64,000 bases of DNA from CAYVLA01 sp964549615 [NCBI: uncultured Thermococci archaeon] (GTDB lineage Archaea; CAYQAE01; CAYVLA01), in contig CAZJVP010000099.1 in the NCBI GenBank assembly GCA_964549615.1, positions 88,004 through 152,003 of the forward strand, written 5' to 3'. The position numbers and the translations under genes were made by a program. The notes under the pieces are model-generated. The model was not told where the DNA came from. It was given only the letters and a program-made list of their open reading frames with translations, and ran no database searches. This document shows, in pieces, positions 52,427 through 61,044 of this stretch. Each line of letters begins with the position of its first letter. Within the stretch, counting starts at the first letter, position 1.

Positions 52427-54808
52427 CTACTTCTCAGTAAGCTTCCTGAGTGCATCGTCCGCCTCCTTAGTGAATCCCAGCCTCCTGAGATTCTCGATGT
52501 ACTCCATGTCCGCCTTTGACAGCCTCGCTGAGTCGCCTGCATATGCCCCTGACGTCTCAGCCCCAACATCGGGACGCGCTGACCGGATCTGGGAAGGCCC
52601 AAGTGTGGAGGAGGAAAATGGGCGCGTATTTTCGGCCGTCCGGGCGGGCGGGGCATAGCCCGCCGATGAAGCTCCCGGCCGTTCGGTTGGAGAATGACCC
52701 GCGACGGCCCGCGGGGCAACGGATCGGGTGACCAGCTCGGCCGAGACCGGCCTGGTGGAAACGACAACCCTACCCCTCATGACTCTCGACGGCTTGCGTC
52801 TGACGAGCATGGTCGGTTGAGCCGGGGCCTGCGGTGGGGTCAGGGACTTCTGCGCAGCGCTGCGCAGTAAGGGTGCGGTCTTTCCCTGGATGCCCCTCAA
52901 TATGTCCTTTGCCGTTCCCGAGGCCTTCCTCTTTCTGCCAGCCCTAATCCACGACGTCTTGGCAACGATCGAGACGACGGATGCCCCGACTATCATCGCT
53001 AGAACCATGATGCCCAGCTTGCTCCGTACCCCCCGGGAGAACAACCTCAGCCCGCCACCGGCCATGCGAGCCACGGTCGCCAAGATTCCGTCGGGCTGGC
53101 TCGTGATGGTCTGGTTCAGCGTTGCGTTTCCTTCAACCAGATAGGCCGGCGCCCTCCTCGACAGCTCATCGATCTGGGAGAGGAGCTGAGCGTTAGCGAT
53201 CCGAAGGTCCTCAACGGCCCTGTTGACATCGGCCAGGGAGGCCTCGGTCAGGGTTTTCTCCTCGTGGAGCCTCTGGACCTCAGCCTGCAATCCTTCTGCC
53301 AGATCCTCAAGCATTCGAAGCTCCTGCTCTCTTGCCGCAATGGTCGCCTCGAGGCGGTCCTTCTCGACGGTTAGGTTGGCGACCAGATCTTGCAGCATTG
53401 ACGAGTTGGACTCAAGCCCCGAGAGCACAGCTTCTATCTCGGCGATCCTTGCCCGGTAGACCGAGATCTGCGCCTCGGAGGCCGTCCTCGTCGCATTCAG
53501 CTCAAGGATCACTGACCCATAGGCCGCCATTACCTCCTCGAGGGTCTTCTGCAGCGACGCAACATTCCCGGACAGGTTGAGCTTCTCTGCCTCAAGCCGG
53601 GCGATCGTCTCCGCGTCTAGGGCTCTCCGCGTCCTTAAGGTCTCAAGCTCTCCGAGCAAAAAGACGGCCCTTTGTTCTGCGTCCCTAAGCTTGCTTTCCA
53701 GGAGCTCCTTCTGACCCATGATCTCCGATACTTGCGCAAGGAGCGACCTCACCTGTTCCTGGAGGCCGACGTTCACGGTTGAGAGCCCGGAGATCTCGGC
53801 CTCCAAGGCATCGATCCGAGCCTGATAGAACTCTACCAAGGCAGTGACGTTCACCGACACCTCGACACATATGTCCCGGCTTGCCGACAGCCCGCCGGGG
53901 TCGGAGACGGTCAGGATGATCCTGTCCTTCCCGCTCGCGGATGGCTGGGCAGCGATCGTCAGGGTCGCGTTCTGGATCGTTCCCTGCACAAGCGTTCCCC
54001 CAGTGGCCGACATGGAAAGCGCACCCAGGGCGTCGTCCGGGTCGTGAACGTATCTGGACAGCTCGACCGTCGCGACCTCGCCCTGCATTAGGGAGATGGT
54101 CGGGATCGGCGCTATGCTGGGAGGATCGTTCACGGGGGTAATGAAGACCCGGATCTGGCCGGACACGGTGAAGCTTGAGTCCTGGACGTACACCGTCACG
54201 ACGTCCTCGAGCACCCCTTCCGGATAGAGGAATGTCAGGACGTGGCCCTGCACAGAGACGTACGGATTCGTCACCTCGATATGCAGGCTGTGAACCGGCG
54301 TGTCAGGGTCCGATAGGTAGGGATCAAGGTCGAGCTGCCACGCCACATCCTCCAGCCCGCGTTGGGGCGGTATGGCAGCAAGGGAGGGAGGTCGGGGCGT
54401 TTGGCCGTTTACGTTCACGATGGTCGTGCCTGCCACTAGGGTTGCCGTTGCCTGGCCGGACGCCCCGACGATTGAAACGACGACTCGGTCCCCGGTGTTG
54501 AACTGCGGCACGTCGCCCGTGTCGAACCTACCTGCCCCCTTCTGGAAGGGCGGGATGTTCGGTCCGTCCACGGCCGTCGTGACGGAGAACCCGGTGGTCG
54601 AATCGTACACCATGATCTGCGTACCGGCCGGCGCGGGGGCGCCATCGATCGTGGCGACGCCGGCAACCGCGTTGACGTCCAGGTCCGCGGGCACGCTTGG
54701 GATGAGGAAGAGGATGATCAGGATGACCAGGCCTGAGACACATGCACGCCGAATCGATCCGAAGTCCTCCCCTCCACGGCCTCGACCGACCGTGCGGTCT
54801 GTGCGCAA
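52427..54808 (-). CDS. Long coiled-coil surface/membrane protein with ADLDVNAVAG and cadherin-like domains
   Basis: A 793-residue protein: signal (VSGLVILIILFLIPSVPA), the ADLDVNAVAG domain (residues about 42-140), two cadherin-like domains (VFITPVNDPPSIAPIPT, LTVSDPGGLSA), a coiled coil of about 250 residues (LEAEISGLSTVNVGLQEQV and on), a transmembrane helix (LGIMVLAMIVGASVVSIVA) and a tail ending LSKADMEYIENLRRLGF. Start TTG 54808 is set by an AAAAGGAGGGG Shine-Dalgarno ending about 5 bases upstream and by a TATA box (TATTTAAT, about 54856). The coiled coil could span the S-layer gap. Confidence 0.78.
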   Translation of the reverse strand: MRTDRTVGRGRGGEDFGSIRRACVSGLVILIILFLIPSVPADLDVNAVAGVATIDGAPAPAGTQIMVYDSTTGFSVTTAVDGPNIPPFQKGAGRFDTGDVPQFNTGDRVVVSIVGASGQATATLVAGTTIVNVNGQTPRPPSLAAIPPQRGLEDVAWQLDLDPYLSDPDTPVHSLHIEVTNPYVSVQGHVLTFLYPEGVLEDVVTVYVQDSSFTVSGQIRVFITPVNDPPSIAPIPTISLMQGEVATVELSRYVHDPDDALGALSMSATGGTLVQGTIQNATLTIAAQPSASGKDRIILTVSDPGGLSASRDICVEVSVNVTALVEFYQARIDALEAEISGLSTVNVGLQEQVRSLLAQVSEIMGQKELLESKLRDAEQRAVFLLGELETLRTRRALDAETIARLEAEKLNLSGNVASLQKTLEEVMAAYGSVILELNATRTASEAQISVYRARIAEIEAVLSGLESNSSMLQDLVANLTVEKDRLEATIAAREQELRMLEDLAEGLQAEVQRLHEEKTLTEASLADVNRAVEDLRIANAQLLSQIDELSRRAPAYLVEGNATLNQTITSQPDGILATVARMAGGGLRLFSRGVRSKLGIMVLAMIVGASVVSIVAKTSWIRAGRKRKASGTAKDILRGIQGKTAPLLRSAAQKSLTPPQAPAQPTMLVRRKPSRVMRGRVVVSTRPVSAELVTRSVAPRAVAGHSPTERPGASSAGYAPPARTAENTRPFSSSTLGPSQIRSARPDVGAETSGAYAGDSARLSKADMEYIENLRRLGFTKEADDALRKLTEK

Positions 54809-54811
54809 ACT

Positions 54812-54823
54812 TGCCCCTCCTTT
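54812..54823 (-). promoter_or_regulatory. Strong Shine-Dalgarno deciding the TTG start at 54808
   Basis: Minus-strand AAAAGGAGGGG directly precedes the TTG. It is unusual here because most promoters in the window give leaderless mRNAs. Confidence 0.6.
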
Positions 54824-55056
54824 TCCGCGGAAACGCAAGGCTACGATAGCGCCATTAAATACTTTTTGACGAAGTCGGTCAGAAATGGATGATTCGCAAC
54901 AAGTATTGGCTATTCCGCGAAAACCATAACGGCCTTCAACGCACCCGTGCGACGACCAGGCAGAACTGGGCCCGGATGCCGAAGGACCAAGCCTGGCACC
55001 TAGCATGCAAACACAGAAGGATAATGCTTTAAGCCCGCGGCCCCCCGGCGACCGGC

Positions 55057-55875
55057 GTGAGTTCGATGAAGACGTCCTGCAACACGGTCCTCTTCGGCGG
55101 CTTCTGCCTCGAGACCGCACTGAGAGACATCGCCTACTGTGGCTTTGACGGCGCGGAGCTCGCCGCGCTGCCCGGGATGGCCTCCCATGTGGGGACGAAC
55201 GCCTCGAAGGGATTCCTCGACCAGGTGAGGGCCCTCGCCTCGGAGAACCGCCTAGCGCTCAGCTCGATAGAGGCGGGAGGCGTCGGCGAGAATTTCGACA
55301 CCGTTCTCGAGACGGCAGCGGGCCTGGGCATACCCATCGTGGCCATAGGTTCGGGCGGAAAAATGAACGACGAATCATCCTTCAGGGAAGTCGTGAAGGT
55401 GGTCTCGGACGCGGTTGCAAGAGCCGAGAAGCACGGCGTGAAGATCGCGGTCAAGGCGCACGTCAATGCAGCGGTCTACAACTCCCAGACTTGCCTCCGC
55501 CTCCTGCGCGAGGTCGACTCCAAGTCCCTCGGGATCAACCTTGATCCCTCCCACATTTTCAGGGCCGGCGAGAGGCCGGAGGAGGCCGTGCTGAAGATCG
55601 GGAAGGGCATCATCCATTCGCACTTCAGGGACGCCCCCAAGGCCGAGATAGGCCCCCCGGGCGCGCCGTTTGAGCAGATACCCGGCACCGGGAAGATCGA
55701 TCTTGCTGCCACCGTGGCGGCTTTCAAGAAGGTCGGCTATGACGGCTACCTCAGCCTCGAGGTGATCGGTGCGAGCGGACCCTTGCGGAGCATGTCGGAG
55801 GCCCAGCTTGTGGCGATCGCCGCAAGGTCCCAGGGCTACATGCTGAGGCTCCTGAAGGAGGCCAACGCTATATAG
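55057..55875 (+). CDS. Sugar-phosphate isomerase/epimerase-like TIM-barrel protein
   Basis: A 272-residue AP-endonuclease-2/xylose-isomerase-like TIM barrel. It includes FDGAELAALPGMASHVG, ENFDTVLETAAGLGIPIVAI, GVKIAVKAHVNAAV, LGINLDPSHIFRAGERPEEA, IIHSHFRDAP and YDGYLSLEVIG, placing the metal ligands (E, D, H, H, E) at the barrel ends. The start GTG 55057 is 27 bases after a TATA-like ATGCTTTAAG near 55025-55034. Divergent neighbour: the coiled-coil protein; downstream and convergent: a Gfo/Idh oxidoreductase. Both enzymes may act in sugar or cyclitol metabolism. Confidence 0.85.
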   Translation: MSSMKTSCNTVLFGGFCLETALRDIAYCGFDGAELAALPGMASHVGTNASKGFLDQVRALASENRLALSSIEAGGVGENFDTVLETAAGLGIPIVAIGSGGKMNDESSFREVVKVVSDAVARAEKHGVKIAVKAHVNAAVYNSQTCLRLLREVDSKSLGINLDPSHIFRAGERPEEAVLKIGKGIIHSHFRDAPKAEIGPPGAPFEQIPGTGKIDLAATVAAFKKVGYDGYLSLEVIGASGPLRSMSEAQLVAIAARSQGYMLRLLKEANAI

Positions 55876-56023
55876 GCCCTAGGATTCCCCGCATGATCTT
55901 CAGCCGGAAGCCCCCGGCAGGGCGTCGAAAGGTTCGATCGAAGCGAGAGGGATCCGTAGCGCGAAATTGCCTTCCCTTCCACGGCCGTGCCCAGGGCCCA
56001 GGACCTAGAACGCGCCCGGCCAA

Positions 56024-57064
56024 CTAGGGCGCCGGGACCGGATGGGGGCTCACGATCCGTCCTGTCTCATGCGATCTTATGGCCGCCTCTATGATCTCCT
56101 GAACGGCAAGCCCGTCCTCGCCCGAGCCCTCTATCTCCGACCTCGGGACGCCCGAGGACACCTGCTCCAGAAAGCGGTGTATCCGCGTCTTGAAGGTGTC
56201 AACGAGCTCGCTTCGGATGACGCTCACCTCGGGCGAGCGCTGGTAGCGGTAGAGCGTCAGCTTGTCGTTCTGATCGTCCAGCACGAACCTACCCTGAGTG
56301 CCTGCGAACTCCCACCGCTGCCAACCCGTCCCCAGCCCGGCGGGCAGATCCCTGCTGCTGACGAGATGCCCGACGGCGCCGGATGCGAAGAGCATGTTGA
56401 TCGAGTTTGTTGAGAGCATCACGTCGCCGGCCTGCCTCCGGAAGCTTGGCTGCCCGAGAAAGGCTTGGACCTTCACGACGTCCCCGAAGAAGTGCCTCCC
56501 TATGTCAAGGGGGTGGGGAAGGAACGCCCTCACATGGAAATAGGGATATCCCTTGACCCTCGGAGAATCGGAGGGCTTGAAGCTCGGGGAGTAGCCTATC
56601 CACATGCTGAGCCTGCAGAACACGTCCTCGCCCATTTCCTCCCTGTGGAAGGTTTTGGCGCGCTCGATGAGTGGGACGAACCGGTGGTTCAGGTTTATGC
56701 CGAAGTAGAGCCCCCGCCTCTTGGCCTCGGCAACCATCCTCCTTCCCTCGCGGATGTCGTTGGAGATCGGCTTCTCGCAAAGGACGTGTTTTCCCGCCCT
56801 CAGACACTGCATCACGGGCTCGTAGTGGAGCGAGCCGTTCTCATGGCCGCCGGTGCACACGCCGACCAGGTCCAGCTCCTCCGACTCCAGCATGTCCTCA
56901 ACGCTGTAGTAGGACTTGACCCCGAGTTCGGATGCCGAGGAGTCGGCCTTCTCCTTAACGATGTCGCAGACGCACCTCAGATTCGAAAGCGGATCGGCCT
57001 TGTAGACCCTGGCATGCGCCATGCCGATCCCGCCCATCCCGACGACGCCGACGTTCAGAACCAT
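56024..57064 (-). CDS. Gfo/Idh/MocA-family NAD(P)-dependent oxidoreductase
   Basis: A 346-residue protein: Rossmann N-terminus VLNVGVVGMGGIGMAHARVY, then the EKP motif in LRAGKHVLCEKPISNDI, FGINLNHRFVPLIERAKTF, and the C-terminal beta sheet with a conserved His-type site FLPHPLDIGRHFFG. These enzymes oxidise or reduce sugars and cyclitols. It is probably functionally linked to the convergent TIM-barrel epimerase. The gene starts at ATG 57064, about 137 bases downstream of the prepilin peptidase gene end. Confidence 0.88.
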   Translation of the reverse strand: MVLNVGVVGMGGIGMAHARVYKADPLSNLRCVCDIVKEKADSSASELGVKSYYSVEDMLESEELDLVGVCTGGHENGSLHYEPVMQCLRAGKHVLCEKPISNDIREGRRMVAEAKRRGLYFGINLNHRFVPLIERAKTFHREEMGEDVFCRLSMWIGYSPSFKPSDSPRVKGYPYFHVRAFLPHPLDIGRHFFGDVVKVQAFLGQPSFRRQAGDVMLSTNSINMLFASGAVGHLVSSRDLPAGLGTGWQRWEFAGTQGRFVLDDQNDKLTLYRYQRSPEVSVIRSELVDTFKTRIHRFLEQVSSGVPRSEIEGSGEDGLAVQEIIEAAIRSHETGRIVSPHPVPAP

Positions 57065-57200
57065 GCAGGCTCAGGGCACACCATGCTTGAAAAATCGATG
57101 GTATCGGGATGGACGGTGCCCGCCGAAGCTAGGCTCCAAAGGGCTCCCAGGTCCGGGCGCGACGGGCCGTCGACCTTCCGCACGACGGCCAACATCCGCA

Positions 57201-57995
57201 TCAAAGGGCCCACACAAGACCGATGAGCAGATCCCCCAGAATCAGGGTTATGAAGAACCCTGCAAGCATCGGCACTATGAAAGGCACGTAGGGGAATGCC
57301 CAGACCCTGTCGCTTGGCGGCAGGTTCAGCCTAACCTTCTCGATGATCATCTCCTCCTCCTTCTCGTCCAGTATCCTACGTGAGTACCGCAGGACCTTCA
57401 CCGTCTTGCCGCCAACTTCTTCGAACCTCTCCAGCGGGATGAGGAAGCTCGGCTTGAGATCGGCGACCTTCGCCCTGTAACCGACGAAGAAGGCGGGTAT
57501 CGTCCTTCTATCCACCTTCGGTATACGGCCCCTCAGGTAGTCGTGGATGTTCTTCAGGAGAAGGCCTGCGGGAACGGCCATCGAGACAAGCAGGGAGTTG
57601 ACCAGCCAGGACAGGGAGAACATCGGCAGGATGAGCGGCCCCCTGACGAAGGGGTTCAGATCGTTCAGCGGCGGGAGCAGGGACCCTGGGTCAAGCATTA
57701 TGGGGTAGACGGCCGAGACCCCAATGAACACCTTGCAGTCTGCCCCGCCCATCGAGCCGGCGTAGAATATGGCGAGGGCTATGACGAACGCGACGCCTGC
57801 GGACGCCGAGGCCATGATGATCGGAAGGACGCTGAGCGACGCCGCCGAATCCCAGACCGAGAAGAGCAGCCCACCCATCAAGAGCGCCAGGGGGACCCAG
57901 TTCTCTACCTCCCTCCTTGAAAGGTCGCTCCATGCCGCGTAGCCCAAAAGCAGCGACGTGAACAGTGTCCTGCACAGGAAGATGGACGCGATCAT
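57201..57995 (-). CDS. Archaeal type IV prepilin peptidase (A24, PibD/EppA/FlaK-like)
   Basis: A 264-residue polytopic aspartic protease. Catalytic Asp residues: D24 in YAAWSDLSRREVENWV and D86 in SMGGADCKVFIG. The membrane topology and length fit the archaeal A24 family. It cleaves class III leaders after basic residues, and the operon just upstream encodes several candidates (61044, 61841, 63759). Its own promoter (minus AAGTTAAATGC, about 58050-58060) and a GGAGAT before ATG 57995 suggest independent expression. Confidence 0.9.
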   Translation of the reverse strand: MIASIFLCRTLFTSLLLGYAAWSDLSRREVENWVPLALLMGGLLFSVWDSAASLSVLPIIMASASAGVAFVIALAIFYAGSMGGADCKVFIGVSAVYPIMLDPGSLLPPLNDLNPFVRGPLILPMFSLSWLVNSLLVSMAVPAGLLLKNIHDYLRGRIPKVDRRTIPAFFVGYRAKVADLKPSFLIPLERFEEVGGKTVKVLRYSRRILDEKEEEMIIEKVRLNLPPSDRVWAFPYVPFIVPMLAGFFITLILGDLLIGLVWAL

Positions 57996-58278
57996 ATCAG
58001 GGGATCTCCGAGCTTGATCGTCTGCGGTTCGAGCGCTCCTTGGGCCGCATTTAACTTTCTTGGATCGGACCGGGCAGAGTCTGAGATACGGCCGGGACCT
58101 ACTTCTCGTCCTGGCGGTTCGTTTACTAGCGCGCTAGGAATCGGTTGGAATGTCGCGCACGGTCCGCTGAACCAAGAGCATCTCCCCTGAAGCTTTCGCG
58201 AAACTCCCACGGCGGCTCGAAGATGGCCGTCCTCCCGCGGCCTGCAGGGTCCTCCGCCCTCGAACCGCGACGCGGCCC
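57996..58278. other. Promoter spacer upstream of the prepilin peptidase
   Basis: No gene seen. Contains the TATA-like element near 58055 and a leader of about 30 bases. Confidence 0.4.
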
Positions 58279-60546
58279 TCACAGGTCCAGTATGCGCTTG
58301 ACCCTGACCTCCTCCGCGAAGATGCCGTGACACGCCTTCTCTTGGAACTGCGTGACTATGTCCTCGGCCCCAAAGGACTGGGTCAGAAGGTCCATGTTCG
58401 TCTTGAACTTCGAGTAGGCCGTCTCGAAGTCCGTGAGCTCCTGATAGAAGTCGAAGAGCTTCGTGATGTAGAGGCAGAAGAGCGAGACCGCCGCCGGGAT
58501 GACCTTCTGGGGCGGTATGTCCCTCAGCCTCTTGCGGAGCTCGTCGGTCAGTATCTTGCCCTCATCCGCCACAACGAGCCTCGGCACGCTGGCATAGTCG
58601 GCCGCGACCTCGTCCATGCGCTGCTGTATCTTCTCCACGGGCACTCCCATGGAGTCCTTGATCTCATGCACTATGGACTCCGCGAGCCCTACCCCGATCG
58701 CGATGGCCTTCTCCTCCTCGGACATGAAGTCAAACCTTCCGGAGTCGCACAGGCTTCGGAACTTGGCCTCCTGCTTTCGCCTCTCGATGGCTTTCCTTAT
58801 CTCGTAGGGCAGGAACGGAAGCTTCTGTGAGTTCAAGTACTGGATGAACTCCTCGACGTCGCTCTCGGTCGGGTTCGGGAACCGCTCCAGGAACTGCCCG
58901 ACGAGGAAGTTCAGCCTCTTGGCGTTGAGCGCCTGGACCTTCTCCCTTGCCTTCTCCTCCAGCCCCTGGGCCATCTCCTCGGCCCGCGACAGCTCCTCCT
59001 CCACGTCCTGGTTCTTGGCAAGAAGCCTCTCGATCTTGGAGACGGACAGTGCGAGCTGGGACGCGCCATCTACGTCGAGTGACGAAAACGACTTCAGCTT
59101 CGACTTCAGGCTGGCCAGCCTCTCCCCCCTTCGCCTCTCAAGATTCGCCCTGAACCTGCCCATCAGCAACGCGCTTCTGACTTCCTCAAGGTCCTGCGCT
59201 ATGTCCCTCATGCCCTGCTCCCTCTCGGCCTTAAGCAGCTTCTGGAGGGCCTCGGTGGGATCTCCCCCTGCCTCCCTGAGTTCCTGGGCCTCCCTCCTGA
59301 GCGCGTCGATGGCCTGGATCATCGTCCGGTAGACGCCCGTGTTCCGTAGATCCGACCTCATGCCGGAGTTCATGATCTGCCCTTGCCTAGAGCCATAGTG
59401 GGACCCCACGCACACGATGCGGTCATCATTCGATGCGTAGATGAACTCGGCCTCGCCGTTGACGTCCACATCCGCGATGGCGGATCCGACCCCGACGTTG
59501 CCCTGCGTGCCCACGCTCTTCTCCACCTCGCCGCCGGGCCCGAAGATCGAGACTTCATCTCCCTTGCTGAACGCCACTACCTCAAGCCCGCCGTCGTGGT
59601 CCACATCGGTCGGTATTGGCGACCAGAAGCCTTGTCCCTTCACGACCTTCTCCCACATGATGTTTCCTTCAGCGTCCAAGCAGGCCAGCTTCCCGTCGGT
59701 ACCGATCTCCTGGCTCACGTACACCAAGATCTCCATCCTGCCGTCGCCGTCCACATCGGCCAGCGCAGGCGGGGACCGGATCGCCGTCCCGACTACCCTA
59801 CTCCACAGCCCACCTCCGTCGGAGCCAACCATGTAGACGCAGCCGTTGTCCGAACACGCCACTATCTCGATTCGCCCATCCCCATTTGCATCCCCCGCCG
59901 CAACGGAGGCGTTGAAGCTTGGAGCCTCGAAATCCCTCTTCAGCCTCAGCGACCCATCGGGGTTGAAGATCAGGATGTGGCCGGACGCCGACCCCGTTAC
60001 TATCTCCATCTTCCCATCCCCGTCAAGGTCAACCAAGCAGGGAGCCGACTGGACCAAGGCCCGGCTGCGGCTTCCCCTGTGGCTTGACTGCCAGATGAGC
60101 TCGCCCGTCCTTCCGTCCATGGCGTACACGCTGGAGTCCTGGCCGGTCACCACGATCTCCAGGAGACCGTCGCAATCGATGTCCGCGATGGCCGGGGCCG
60201 ACCTTACCGGCCCCTCGCACCTCGTCTCCCATACGACCCTGCCGTCAACGCCGTTCAGGGCGTAGACGTTGGAATCATCCGAGCCAGCCACAACTTCCAT
60301 GACGCCGTCGCCGTTGATGTCGCAGGCAACGGGGGAGGACCTTACAGGGCCATCGGTCTCAAAGCTCCATGCCACAACGCCGTCGCTGCCCCTGAGGGCA
60401 TAGATGTGCTGATCGTCTGACCCGAATACCACCTCAAGCAGCCCGTCGCCGTTGACATCGGCAACGGCGGGGAAGGTGTGAATCCTCCCCCTGGCTTGGA
60501 AGCTCCACCTAGTATTTCGGAGCATGCCCGATGAGAAAAGTTTCAT
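58279..60546 (-). CDS. Eight-repeat FG-GAP/PQQ-like beta-propeller protein with helical C-terminus
   Basis: A 755-residue protein. Residues 1-390 hold eight repeats of the form ADVNGDGLLEVVFGSDDQHI (Asp-rich calcium-binding loop) followed by IYALRGSDGVVAWSFET, that is an FG-GAP/PQQ hybrid propeller. The sixth to eighth units are TDVDHDGGLEVVAFSKGDEV and similar. Residues 400-755 are almost all alpha-helical (for example LEEVRSALLMGRFRANLERR). There is no signal peptide or membrane helix. A GAGGTG ribosome site precedes ATG 60546. It is the last gene of the pilin operon; its location, cytoplasmic or exported by an unusual route, is unclear. Confidence 0.8.
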   Translation of the reverse strand: MKLFSSGMLRNTRWSFQARGRIHTFPAVADVNGDGLLEVVFGSDDQHIYALRGSDGVVAWSFETDGPVRSSPVACDINGDGVMEVVAGSDDSNVYALNGVDGRVVWETRCEGPVRSAPAIADIDCDGLLEIVVTGQDSSVYAMDGRTGELIWQSSHRGSRSRALVQSAPCLVDLDGDGKMEIVTGSASGHILIFNPDGSLRLKRDFEAPSFNASVAAGDANGDGRIEIVACSDNGCVYMVGSDGGGLWSRVVGTAIRSPPALADVDGDGRMEILVYVSQEIGTDGKLACLDAEGNIMWEKVVKGQGFWSPIPTDVDHDGGLEVVAFSKGDEVSIFGPGGEVEKSVGTQGNVGVGSAIADVDVNGEAEFIYASNDDRIVCVGSHYGSRQGQIMNSGMRSDLRNTGVYRTMIQAIDALRREAQELREAGGDPTEALQKLLKAEREQGMRDIAQDLEEVRSALLMGRFRANLERRRGERLASLKSKLKSFSSLDVDGASQLALSVSKIERLLAKNQDVEEELSRAEEMAQGLEEKAREKVQALNAKRLNFLVGQFLERFPNPTESDVEEFIQYLNSQKLPFLPYEIRKAIERRKQEAKFRSLCDSGRFDFMSEEEKAIAIGVGLAESIVHEIKDSMGVPVEKIQQRMDEVAADYASVPRLVVADEGKILTDELRKRLRDIPPQKVIPAAVSLFCLYITKLFDFYQELTDFETAYSKFKTNMDLLTQSFGAEDIVTQFQEKACHGIFAEEVRVKRILDL

Positions 60547-60555
60547 CTTTTCACC

Positions 60556-61044
60556 TCACGCATACAACTCGACGGTCACGTTCAACTTCCGATCCTGCGT
60601 CTTGGTGATCGTCACGCGATTGGACCCGGGACCGATGAACACCCGCCTGAGGAGGGGAAGGGCCAATCGCTTCCTCAGCATCGCCCCCTTGGCCGTGTAG
60701 GAGAAATCCATGCCCTGCACCTCCATCTCCACCTTCTTCCGCACATCCACATAGGAGACTATGCTCGGCGGGTTGTTGACGAGCTCCAATCCCCCGCGGT
60801 TGATGCCGAGCTCAATCGACCTCCTGGACCCGGGAGGCTCCTCCTGCACCTTTAAGATCTCGTTGTAGAGGGTCATGATTAGGGCCTCGGCCTCCTTGAT
60901 CCGATTCTGGGAGCTGTACTGGTCCATCACGGGGACAACTATTGAGAGGGCCAGCGAAAGGACCGCAAGGCTGACCATCAAGAGCAGTAGCTGGGCAACG
61001 ACCTGATCAAGACCCCTGCGATCGAGGAAGATCATCGCCCTCAT
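60556..61044 (-). CDS. Type IV pilin-like protein
   Basis: A 162-residue protein with a class III leader: DRRGLDQVVAQLLLLMVSLA, where cleavage after RRG leaves a hydrophobic helix (residues 12-32) like archaeal pilins. Beta-rich remainder (IELGINRGGLELVNNPPSIV, NRVTITKTQDRKLNVTVELY). Start ATG 61044 overlaps the preceding gene by 4 bases. Its length is a little above that of typical archaeal pilins (100-150). Probably a subunit or minor pilin. Confidence 0.8.
   Translation of the reverse strand: MRAMIFLDRRGLDQVVAQLLLLMVSLAVLSLALSIVVPVMDQYSSQNRIKEAEALIMTLYNEILKVQEEPPGSRRSIELGINRGGLELVNNPPSIVSYVDVRKKVEMEVQGMDFSYTAKGAMLRKRLALPLLRRVFIGPGSNRVTITKTQDRKLNVTVELYA

Noticed and set aside
51742-52767. 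Long version (341 residues) of the membrane protein at 51742
   Set aside because: The extra 115 residues are antisense-like and overlap the 3' end of the preceding gene; the GTG at 52422 is 4 bases after that gene's stop and directly before a signal peptide.
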